A stretch of DNA of 64,000 nt, from NCBI GenBank assembly GCA_020746875.1, contig JAGTJL010000014.1, forward strand, positions 186,001 through 250,000. Reading direction: 5' to 3'. The position numbers were made by a program, and so were the translations under genes. Positions within the stretch are counted from its first letter, which is position 1, and every line of letters starts with the position of its first letter. The notes beneath the pieces were generated by a model. It did no database searches, had not been told where the DNA came from, and saw only the letters and a program-made list of their open reading frames with translations. Shown one piece after another: positions 48,001 to 57,811 of the stretch. The DNA is from Rhexocercosporidium sp. MPI-PUGE-AT-0058 (lineage: Eukaryota; Ascomycota; Leotiomycetes; Helotiales).

Positions 48001-48266
48001 CGTCAGTTCGATGTACAGACCGGTTGAGGTGGAGGTCGATATTGCGGTTGACGCTGGGAAGGAGGCTCTGGAGACTGAGTTTGTGTTTGGGGCTGATATA
48101 GCTGCTGTTCCGCCGGAATGTAACCACCACCGTGATTCTGCGGTGCCTATGGTTGATTAGTGATTTGATAGCACCATCCGGGTTGCTCGAATCTTTCTGA
48201 GAAAGCACCACTTACAACGTATGGATTCACATTCCCAGGGCCATGACCTCCACCATATTGATTCAT
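45019..48266 (-). CDS. HET-core-related multi-exon membrane protein (one-base frame break)
   Basis: Large fungal protein with a heterokaryon-incompatibility-type core. Exons (complement): 48216-48266, 48021-48146, 47907-47969, 47787-47852, 47324-47731, 46634-47283, 46121-46578, 45335-46040 and 45019-45282; about 930 aa. The Pro/Gln-rich N-terminus is followed by a globular part (KGIFHFFDLDTRFRFKYPHL) and a hydrophobic stretch (CMLFLLFWLPVQCFDVIV). The HET-like core is ATRDAQLSAYWVACSCMPD, VYRISDIMRGAKAMAIAVGA and WGERMWTFPEVLLS. Two C-terminal membrane segments (AFVLIGLVLIATGIQ; IGFLILLFGSVIWFM) precede the conserved tail. In the 46634-47283 exon the frame slips by one near 47172-47176 (length 650, phase needs 651). 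A 3-nt first exon (ATG at 48331-48333, intron 48276-48330) is an alternative start. The 40-nt intron 47284-47323 is unusually short. Confidence 0.75.
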
Positions 48267-48333
48267 CTGATTAGCCTAAACTGCTTGTCAGTGATTGTCA
48301 CAAAAGTAGACAGCTTCATTCATGTCTTACCAT

Positions 48334-49751
48334 AGTCAAAATTTCAAGAGCTGGGCAAGGTGGTAATATGAGCAAACTGAAAGGTTTACCGGATGTTTGT
48401 ATAAGATCATAAGCTCAAGAGGGCGACTCTGTTGACAGGATCACATTAGGGCTTTAAATAGCTGGTTGAATTGGGGGAGAGTGGGAGGGTGCATGGAGTA
48501 GGGGGCATATTCTGAGTGTTGCCCGCACCAATTTGACTTCTACAACTAACAAAGCAAAGAGGAGGCTGCTAGGTGGCTTCATCCAACACGCCTAGATCAA
48601 GCCCAGGAGAATGAAGGTGTATTTCCATTCAGAGAGGCGCTCAATAATCAAGAGCCTTGAGCCGGCGCGGGAAAGCCTCCCCACCTTCCCGACCTCTGTG
48701 TTCTGACATTGTCCGGATCGTGAGAAGATATTCTTTGGAGGCTATGAGAGCTGAAATTTTAAGCCCAATGATCTCTTCAGCAAACCTAGTTGCCAGACAT
48801 TCAAGTGCTAAATGTTGTAGTTCATCTTTACCTCTGTGATAGAAGGGATAATCTTCATGACTTGCAGGCTTCAGAGGGACTCTTGAAATGCCTGGCGATC
48901 GAGACCAGAATTTTTCCGAGGAGGGGGTTTCCGAGTTGCTGTCGTGTAACATGAAGCCTTGTGTGCTATAACGGGGTAGAAGGGGTTAGTGAGCGTCAAC
49001 ATGATAGCTGCTTGCTGTTGCGTAGTCCACAAGGCATCGGCACAGCGCGTGGAAATTGAGAACGGGACAAAAAGGGTGATGAGGCTGGATCTGAAGAGTT
49101 TGGTCGCCAATAATGCAATTTCTTATCATGCACGAGCTGGAAGCGCTTTCACTTTCACAATATTGGTGGCTTGGTTTCATCCTAACGCAGATTGAAATCC
49201 CAGGTATGAGGCTCATCGCTAAAACTTAGCGAATGACGCACGGTGATCTTACAGTAAAATAGACTCAGACCATCTCCACAAACGGGATGTGCCGCGCACA
49301 TGGGCAATTGTCATGCGAACGCCCTCAAAAGAAAAATACACGGCGCATTGGCAATTCAGCTCGACTTTTGGGGCGCCAATCGCTATGATTGGATCATTTG
49401 GTACGATATCACGAATTTTGCTTCGTGCATATACTATATTGTTTTTGTGCCATGTAGTGTAACCTATCTAACTAAAATCGGACGGATTGCTGCCTGTTTA
49501 GAATTGAAGCAAGGCAAGTCAATGGAAAAAGGTACATATCAATTTCTAAGCTCACTAGAGCTGAATATGTTTCGGTTGTTGCAGAGACTTATACTTTGAA
49601 GTGTTCAGGGAGGTACTCGGCGCAAGTCATTCACGGCATTCAGCTGACCGTGAGACCGCACTCTGGAATATTTGATAGTTGACCTTTCCTTCTCTACTTC
49701 GGGGCCTTCTCACTCATTTCAATATACCACGCAATACCGGACTATTGAGCA
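48334..49751. other. Intergenic region with a weak candidate frame
   Basis: Divergent region between the HET-like and CorA-like genes. A minus-strand frame at 48641-48952 (103 codons, containing DELQHLALECLATRFAEEII) has protein-like composition, but I find no family match or splice partner. Otherwise nothing seen. Confidence 0.35.
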
Positions 49752-51388
49752 ATGGACCCTCCAATACAAACTTCGCCTCAGTATCTTGGATACGAAATGC
49801 TAGCCCACGACGCTCCCCGAGGTCTGGTGGATAAGGAGGAAGTTAGAATTTTAGAGTTTGTGAAAGGTAAATAATGGTTCCTTTCTATTGACCACACCAA
49901 ATGGAATACTTAACAAGCTTAGAATTGCCCTGCATAGGATGGCAAACACTAGAGAGTGTTGATGACCTAAAAACCAGAGACCCTTGTGATTTTCGCATCA
50001 TTTCCGCTCCTTTAGATATTCCAAGTCAAGAGAATGAGCACACCCATTTAGAGATTTTCAGGCATTACAAGTTTCCGGTGGGGTTTCTGACGGAACGCCT
50101 TCGGTCGGTTGGACATTCCTTTGGTAGTTGTACCCGTCCCAGTACCCAATGTGAGTCAGAAAAAAATTCTTTGTTTTGCGCCTTTTTCCTCAATCGACAG
50201 CACCTTTACTCACACGAGAGATGCTGCCAAACTCTGCTAGAAAGCTGCTAATTTGTTTGAAGATTCCTGGTTCCACTTTCTTTGTAAAAATATTACTCTA
50301 GATACGAATGGGAAACTCGAAATAAGGAATCCTGTAAGTGCTGACATTCCGATCAGCAACTCAGTTGTTGTTCATTACTCCCACAAATTTGGCGCAGATA
50401 GTAGATGTTCAAATGCTACTAACACCACTGACGCTGTGACAGAATATAATTAGCTTGAAACAGCTGAGCCAAGCGGACTTTTCTTGGCTCCGCTCTGGAT
50501 TTATGCTTTGTTCGCAATCGAAGCCCGGGTCGCAAGAAAAGGAAGTGACCTTGATATGTTTTGGTGCTCACTCGTGGATTGAAAGGCCATTCCATAAGGA
50601 TTTACAATGGAAAGAACTAATGCACGACCCCATGGCTTTGTTCTACATAATTTTTGAGGAACTATATCTCCAGCTGGATACGGCCACAAGGAAGCTTGGC
50701 GATGTCTTTGGTATTATGGAGAGTGTAAGTTGGATTCGATACTATTTTTCCAGACATACTCGCAACGCTGCTTGACTAAGCCTCGTGTTCACAGAACGTA
50801 CTTGACCAAGCTACCATTGGCTCTATAGCTGGTAGGATGGATTTTGCCGGCTTGCACAATGTCTCTAAGCACATAACACATCTTCGTGAAGGTGTCGATG
50901 CAGCAATTCTTACTTTGAAAAGTGTCGTTCGGCATTCCGATCGCTCCGACAAGTCAACTCATCCAACTTTAGGCCGGCAGACCCTTGACTTGTTGGAGCA
51001 CTGTCAAACGCTTTTCCAATCCACAAAGCTCCGTCTCGTCAGCCTCGAAAGTAGGATGGCTAATGTGATTAATCTCTCATTCCATCTCGTAACGCAACAA
51101 GATTCGAAGTCCATGAAGACCATCGCCTTTTTGACGCTGTTTTTCCTTCCTGCAAGCACAGTTGCATCAATTTTTGGAAGTCAGTTCTTCAATCTCTCCA
51201 TTGATCAAGATGGGACTTCACATTTTATTTTCACCCACTGGTTTTGGATCATGTGGGTAATAGTTGTCCCTATTACTGGGATTTTGGTTGCGATTTGGAG
51301 GTGGCCGGAGGCAATGGCGGCGAGCCACGCGAAGCAGGGGACAGGAGGGCATTGGAATGCTCTTTGGCGCTTATATCAGGTCGGGTAG
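49752..51388 (+). CDS. CorA-like Mg2+ transporter-family protein (one-base frame break)
   Basis: Two-transmembrane CorA-type protein of the fungal branch. Exons 49752-49866, 49923-50150, 50201-50333, 50464-50724 and 50795-51388; about 443 aa. The soluble part includes FPVGFLTERLRSVGHSF, a conserved W/F segment (DSWFHFLCKN) and DPMALFYIIFEELYLQLD. A long helix (VINLSFHLVTQQDSKSMKTI) leads to TM1 (TLFFLPASTVASIFG), the ..SQFFNLS loop, then TM2 (FWIMWVIVVPITGILVAIW). The GMN motif of classical CorA is not seen after TM1, as in many fungal members, so transport is unproven. The third exon slips by one base near 50249-50254 (LTREMLPNSARKLL / LFEDSWFHFL); its 133 nt fit only if one base is missing. 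The 130-nt intron is long for this genome. Confidence 0.75.
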
Positions 51389-52092
51389 TTGGCGTCACGA
51401 TTCGCGCTACATGGGGAAATATCACAGAGAATAAAATGTGTTCTACAGCTGTTTATAATGTATTTCAGACTTGGCACTTCCCAGCTTCGTAAACTTTGGC
51501 TGCCCCATCAATGGTTAGCATACCAATAATTTCTTCTGTGGCTTTGGCCTCCAAACTGCATCACATATTGGATTTGAGGCAGAAATCTAACCTCACATCA
51601 CTATCGTTCAATTCCAAAACGAACTGAATTCGCCAACCTAAGACCACTAAGTTTCCGGACAACCGTTCAACAGGCGTCGAGCTATAAACACATTCAAACG
51701 TTGTTTCGACATTACATCAAGCTCTTCTAACTTTGAATCGTGTTGCTCTTGCGCATCTATGCCTGACTGTCAAGTGGGGGTGGGTAGGGAATGTGGAATT
51801 CTAAATACGCAATAAAAGCACTGGCGAAAATCTCTCAAATGGAAGATACGTTGACTTACGCATGTTTTGAGAAAAGCGCAAGGTCTATGATTACCTTTTG
51901 GAGTCAGAGTCAGTAGATGCTATTGTGCCCGCTGGATGCAAGAGGTTGTGCACTAGTACGGGGGGAGGGCTGGACAACATAGGAGGACCAGAACGGAGAT
52001 AGTATTGAAGAGACTGTTTCAAGAGGTAAAAGAGAAATTGACGCACCTTCGGGTCCCATTCCTCGTCCTCATCTTTGACTTGAAATCGCAAG
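51389..52092. other. Intergenic region
   Basis: Convergent 3' flank. The minus-strand frame at 51891-52091 is probably the tail or 3' leader of the ankyrin fragment (acidic VKDEDEEWDPKVRQF). No independent gene seen. Confidence 0.35.
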
Positions 52093-52320
52093 CTATTCTA
52101 AAATCCTTATAACCTCCAGTTGCTGAAACGCTTTAGCTACATCCATCGCGCTCTCGAAATTTGCGTTAGATACTTTCTTATTAGCATCATGGGCCAAGAG
52201 AAGCTGCATCACATCTACATGTCCCTGGTAATCTGGCATCGCTTCCTTAGAGGCGGGGCGTGACGACGGCGAAAATGTGAAGATCTGATTGGTGGCAGAA
52301 TAAAAACGGTGACAAATCAC
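52093..52320 (-). pseudogene. Ankyrin-repeat fragment
   Basis: The end of this frame is a recognisable ankyrin repeat (YQGHVDVMQLLLAHDANKKV) followed by a half repeat (DVAKAFQQLEVIRILE) and a stop. The expected upstream repeats are not found in the next few hundred bases. It is therefore a remnant, or the last exon of a gene I cannot assemble. A splice acceptor just before YQGHVDV (GATGCCAG) would suit an exon boundary. Confidence 0.5.
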
Positions 52321-52593
52321 TTAACCCCTCTGGCTACAGCTTACCAGAAGCGTCAATGTTGTGACTCACGGCTGCATCGAAGTTGGAAATGACCACCTGA
52401 CTTCGCGCATTGTCGCGTCAAGGGATGTTGTTTGGATATGTATACATATACATATGTCGCTACAGTACTGTACCGAGTGAAGAGTCAGCCATCCTGAAGC
52501 TCAACGTCTCCCGACTTTGCCTTTTTCTTCAAGCCCAACTACTCCGATTTTCTTCTCCTCGTTCGTTCTCTTTTCTAACCCGCAATCGTGGCA

Positions 52594-53601
52594 ATGGCAA
52601 ACAACATCAATTCTCCTACTCTCGCGACGGGCGAAAACGACAAGCTCCGCATAACCCTCATCGGCGCTGGTACTATCGGCCTCTCGCTCGCCGCCGTGCA
52701 CTTGACGCACCTCAGCTCCCCCTCCCACCTCACCATCCATGACCCCCGCCCGAACCTCTCCTCCTACATCGCCACCAACCTCCCACCCCTCCTCCCCGCC
52801 ACCCATATTCATCTTATCCCACTCTTGCACACCATAAACCTTAGCGAGTCCCCGAGCACCCTCCCCCTTGCCGTTTCCTCGGCAACGATAATACAAGAGA
52901 GCGGGCCCGAGAATCTCGAGTTCAAGGCTGCGTTGTGGGAGAATATAGAGAGGCATGGGAAGAAAGATGCTCTGTTCTGGAGTAGTACGTCCGGCATCCC
53001 GGCGTCCGCCCAGTATGTTCGGATGCAAGATAAATCCCGCCTCGTCGTTGTGCACCCCTTCAATCCGCCACACATTCTCCCCCTGCTCGAAATTATCCCT
53101 TCGCCGCACACCTCTGCCGATGTGATTTCCCGCACGATGGATTTCTGGCGCGCGAGGAACAAAGAGCCGGTTTTGTTGAGAAAGGAGATCACGGGTTTCG
53201 TGGCGGGGAGGCTCGCTTGGGCTTTACTCAGGGAAGCGATATATCTCGTGAATGAAGGTGTCGTTGATGTAGAGGAGCTGGATAAAATTATAGAGAGTAG
53301 TATGGGGCCGCGGTGGGCGTATGCCGGACCATTCAAGAGTTTTTATATGGGGGGCGGGCAAGGCGGGCTAGAGGCGTTGTTTGAAAATGTCGGGGGTACG
53401 CTGAAGGCCTGTTGGGAGGATGAGGCACCAAGTGGAATACGCGTAGGAGGTTCGTGGATGGATGTTGTATGTGGGCAGACGAGGAAGGCGTATGCGGGAA
53501 AGGTGGATATTAGGGAGAGGGATAGGACTAATAGGAAGATTTTAGAGGTCGTAAGGGAGGAGAAACAAGGGAGAGGAATGAAGGACGTGGTTGACGTGTA
53601 G
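52594..53601 (+). CDS. 3-hydroxyacyl-CoA dehydrogenase-family oxidoreductase (L-gulonate 3-dehydrogenase-like)
   Basis: NAD-dependent dehydrogenase, single exon, 335 aa. The Rossmann fold starts at LRITLIGAGTIGLSLAAVHL (about residues 16-35). The family's catalytic-His region follows (RLVVVHPFNPPHILPLLEII), as do the C-terminal helical domain (VAGRLAWALLREAIYLVNEG) and the signature GPRWAYAGPF. The HPFNPP and GPR elements match lambda-crystallin/L-gulonate 3-dehydrogenase and 3-hydroxybutyryl-CoA dehydrogenases; the substrate cannot be fixed. GC content is clearly higher than in its flanks, and the gene is intronless and intact next to decayed sequence. Confidence 0.88.
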   Translation: MANNINSPTLATGENDKLRITLIGAGTIGLSLAAVHLTHLSSPSHLTIHDPRPNLSSYIATNLPPLLPATHIHLIPLLHTINLSESPSTLPLAVSSATIIQESGPENLEFKAALWENIERHGKKDALFWSSTSGIPASAQYVRMQDKSRLVVVHPFNPPHILPLLEIIPSPHTSADVISRTMDFWRARNKEPVLLRKEITGFVAGRLAWALLREAIYLVNEGVVDVEELDKIIESSMGPRWAYAGPFKSFYMGGGQGGLEALFENVGGTLKACWEDEAPSGIRVGGSWMDVVCGQTRKAYAGKVDIRERDRTNRKILEVVREEKQGRGMKDVVDV

Positions 53602-55056
53602 ACGCTTGATTTTATATTGTAAAATTTTTTAAAATCAAATTAACCCAACAACGTAACTCCCTACGAGCTAATAAATACTTGCAATTCTTCGCAACTGAAG
53701 GCCTACATGGCTCTAAAAGCAGGAGTCTAATAGCTGGTGGTGGGAAGAAAAGACGCGGGTCGAAGAATTCATGTGCAAAGCATCATCAAGGAGGCTGAAG
53801 ACGACAAGTAATAACACAGACACCACTAGGGGCAGAATTCGGCACCCTAATATGGGCGCATCCATTCCGATAACGCATAAGGAATGCCGGAAGGCACCCC
53901 TTCTTTAAAATCTCATAAACCAACGGCTCTGCTCTGCAAGCAAGGGATAACGGCTCTCCAAACATTACCCAAGAAAAATACGAATGTGCGATAATAGAAG
54001 ACTATAGGTATGCGAAAATCAAATTCGCATGGTCGCTATCCCGCATTATATCGAGAACGTACTAGCAAATAAACAGTAATTAATTTTGAGAAGGTTTGGC
54101 CGTCGAAAGGCCTGCGTCATGTTACATGAACAGCCCCCCCACATATAAAAAGGCCAAGTTCGCAAGCCCCTCGTTCTTGGCTAATATCATTCGCACAGCA
54201 CACCTCCAGGAAATTTGGTTCATAGGCTGTCTTCTTGAGCAGCCAGTTTTACAGTCACAGTTTTAGACCGTCTAAACAAGGAGCCATTTCTGCCACTATA
54301 CTTTTGCATCCTTTCAATACCTTCCAACCGTTGCAGTACTGTAGCTTCAGCTGGGATAGTCGTGGAACTAGAGGTGAAGATCAGAATGGGAGGCAATAGG
54401 CAGAAGCAGTAAATGCCAGGAGTAGAGATGGATTGTTCGACGCATTCTGATGAATTGAAACCAAAGCTGAGGAGGGCCAGATTCAAGTGGACTATGATGG
54501 ATGCTACTAATCGCAGAAATGAATGAACGGCGAAGGTCTTTCAAGCAAATTATTTTCTAATTATTGACGTTCTGGGAAATGATTTATGGCCAACAGGATA
54601 TCATTGATAGATTTCACGCACTCGTTTGGAAATACAGACACGACGTAGTCAACTATTTACACAGCAGCTCGGCTTCGTCGATCATGGCAACGTACAGTAC
54701 TCGAGTAAGGTGGTAAGATGAACGCTTGGGTAGCAACCGCTTCCGCCGGACCTTATCTACACCTTGCCCGCGGCGCAGGGGGCATCCAATCCAACCTGGA
54801 AATCCGAATTGTCACTGGCTACTAGGCCAGACAACAACACGGAAGCGGAAGCGGCTTCTATAATATAGTTCGGCTTTTCCTTTCATGAACTCTCTGAGCT
54901 TCGGATATCCCTCTACCAGTCACCACCTTTGTCCTTGAGCTAGTCAGGTCGCTAAATGTGACGTGATAATTCGAGTCGGTCACACTCCCCTCTTTTGAGT
55001 AGCTGTATAGATGTACGACTTTTACTAAAAACTCTACAAGAGTTGCATATAACAAC
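53602..55056. other. Gene-free stretch
   Basis: Moderately AT-rich. A short minus-strand frame at 54220-54486 ends in a plausible C-terminal segment (LQRLEGIERMQKYSGRNGSL), but nothing upstream supports a gene. No repeat recognised. Confidence 0.4.
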
Positions 55057-56728
55057 ATGGGGAACGTACTATCGCCATACACTGTGACCGAACACGAGGT
55101 TAAGCTCCCTGGGACTCGCATCTCGATCAGGGGACTTGAAATCGATTCTAAAGTACCCAAATATACTGGAATCTTATATGCTCTCTTACTTACGAGGGAG
55201 TACAGATGGAAGAAGCCCCGTCCGATTCTAAAGGCATATCGATATGAAGAGAGTTTTGGCGTTTCCTACGATGAAAGGAAATTTAGCTCGGTGTGTTTAT
55301 AAGCGAAGTTCGCTTCAGTTGTCGAGTAAGAGGAGGAGTCAAAAGTGGCATATAATGAAGATTATTTGCGAGTGAACATCTGAACACTAGTTGAGAAAAC
55401 CTGAAGAGGAAGGGAAGAAATGGCTCGTTATACCGTAGCTATATAGTAGATGGTTTTAGATAGGAGACTTTTTATAAGAAGAGAGTATGGACTGAACGGA
55501 GTTGATTTCCACAGGAGGACTTAATATCGTATTTATAGTAATCGGATACCGACTGAATATTTTTAGATTTCTTTTGTTTATAGAGTTAAAGAAGGAGAGT
55601 AGAGATGGTTTGGTAAGAAATTATAGTCTTTAGGATGCTCGATTAGTAATAGAGTGAGTTTATGAGAATATTTTATCTTTCGGAGGAGATTTTAAAAACG
55701 TTTCTTTAAGTAAAAGAAGTGCCGGAGCTTATAAAGTATCCGTATAAACTTTTCACGACTTTAGAAAACAAGTATTACTCGCACTTAATAATACTCTTTT
55801 TTATTAGTTTCTGATGTTCTAGAATGCGATCCCGATTTAACCACGACTACACGCTAAAAGCCAGTTTTAATTTAACAAGGTCTGCGAGTACTTTAATATT
55901 TAGAAAAATTTATCGGGAGCGAAGAAGCTTTCTACACTACAAAAGATTAACGCCTACGACCTAGTTTTAGTAATTAAATATTTCAAGAACTACACTTTCC
56001 GGCTAATTACTGACGAAGACTTTATTTTTTCCAGTATAATCGAGTACTAACGAAGTAAAGACTTTGTAAAGAATTCAAAAAGCGTAATTTTTAGCTTTTG
56101 ATTAAAGAAATACTTAACGAAGAAAGCCTGTATTTTATATATAACTTTCCGGGGCCGAATAAAGAGTCGCTTTAGCTTTAAATCGCTAACTATTATAAAT
56201 CGACCATAATTAATCGTGTACTTCTGTAATATAAGTTTCTCAAGAGTATAAATAATAAGGAATAGCGAGCTTTTTATAGAAGTGTTATTTCAGATAATTA
56301 AGTGCGGGCACTTTCGCGATTTCTGGTGAACTCGTTAGTTGAGTATAGCGTCGATATTATAGATATCTAGCGGTATTGGATTACATATAAGATATCTTTT
56401 ATTAACGAGAAGTCTACACTAGTAGACTAAGGAGTTACTTCTACAATAGATAGACCGATTTAGAAGTAAGTGTTCTAATACTTACTGCAAACGTAACTGA
56501 CTGGTATGGCGGCATAGGCTGTATAGCTTAACTCCGGCAGAAAGAGTGCTAATAAAAGACAGGATTAAGGATTTTATTGCTTTCGTGAATAACAATAAAG
56601 ACTACTTGTATAGAATTACAAAGATAGACGAGTTAAAAGTGATGATTCCTAAGAAGACGATCGAGATCCAAGAAGATGTTAGGTGAGGAGAATTACTGAA
56701 ATTAGCAGATCTCTTCTCTGGAAACTAA
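55057..56728 (+). pseudogene. RIP-type mutated carboxylesterase (type B) pseudogene
   Basis: The first 81 codons (55057-55302) are open and match the N-terminus of a fungal carboxylesterase: IRGLEIDSKVPKYTGILYAL, then YRWKKPRPI. After 55302 stops occur in every frame, but pieces still match the family in order. They include NEDYLRVNI followed by a stop where Trp is expected, TELISTGGLN, SKRSAGAYKV near the nucleophile region, and INAYDL. At the end come KDFIAFVNNNKDYLYR and LLKLADLFSGN, with a final stop at 56726-56728. Many changes look like C-to-T and G-to-A transitions (W to stop, H to Y, G to S/R), and the block is far more AT-rich than its flanks. This is the signature of repeat-induced point mutation after duplication of the gene. 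Confidence 0.8.
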
Positions 56729-57811
56729 TATATCTACGAGAAGACAGATTTATATATGTAAGATTCTGGAGGTTTATGTTGATATACTAATCCTTTGAAT
56801 CCCGAGATAATATTTGAGCTGTTTACACTGCCATCTCGTCTCATTTTGTGTCACCGTGAAACTACAGCTAGTACAGTACAAACTAACTTTCCCGATAACC
56901 AACATCAGATCTGCCAACTATCGAAGATTACAAATCGAAAATTGATGAACTTTCCTGAATATTTTTTTTGCGACTCTCTGTCCTAAGCAGGTGAGCTCTA
57001 GCATGGGACAATCGCGACTATTTTTCAGCTCAAGAGATTCTGATGGATTAGACAGGTGCACTATCCAGACAAGTCCGTGTCGAGAGTGCTTGATTGATAA
57101 TTATGTTTTCTGAAGTAAATTAGAACTGAAACTAGCATGAGAAATCCTAGCCACACCATGGAAGTATGTCAGATTGTCTGTTGGAAAGGCCGAGGCTCTG
57201 GAAAGCTAAGATCCAGAGAAATCAGTTTCCCACATCAACTTCACAGACCCCACCCATTGAGCTTGTCCTCGTCGGCGTAGACGGTGAGATTTTGGGTGTG
57301 TCCAGATCTGGTACCTCCCCTCCCAAAATTTTCAGCCGTAATGTTCAACATCAGTCGGAGGTTGATCCATTCCTGCCCGGTGTGATTTACATATTTTTGG
57401 CAGAGTAACAGCCAAAGTTGCGTTATGAAATTGTTTACAAACCAAGTATCGCCTAAAAGGTGGGTCAGCAGGCGAGACTAACAAACATCAACACGTAGAC
57501 GCAAAATCTAAATTCAAATCGCAATCTACATATTTTTTTTCTTTCTGTTTCGACAAGGCGAACTGGGCATTGTACAAAAATATATTTGGCAGTGAGGCTG
57601 AAAAGAGTCGCTCAGTAGTGCAAAATCGTGATTGGGCTAGCACCCGAGCTGCACAGCCAGCAGCACCTGATGAGGCTTTCTAGCCGCCCGCCTTCACGAG
57701 ATCTGAATGTTCAACCTTCATTCATGATCCTGTGAAATTCAGCATTTGACGGACCTGGGCTGCTGGCTGCACACTGGAGTATGACCTAGCACCATCTCAG
57801 TGGCTCCCAAC
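56729..57811. other. Intergenic region
   Basis: AT-rich on the left, fading to normal composition near 57.1 kb; the right end is the NLR promoter. The frame at 57166-57408 lacks any signature. No gene supported. Confidence 0.4.

Noticed and set aside
55303..56790. AT-rich block interpreted as a dead transposon
   Set aside because: Translated fragments match a carboxylesterase in order from N- to C-terminus; no transposase, reverse transcriptase or terminal repeats seen.
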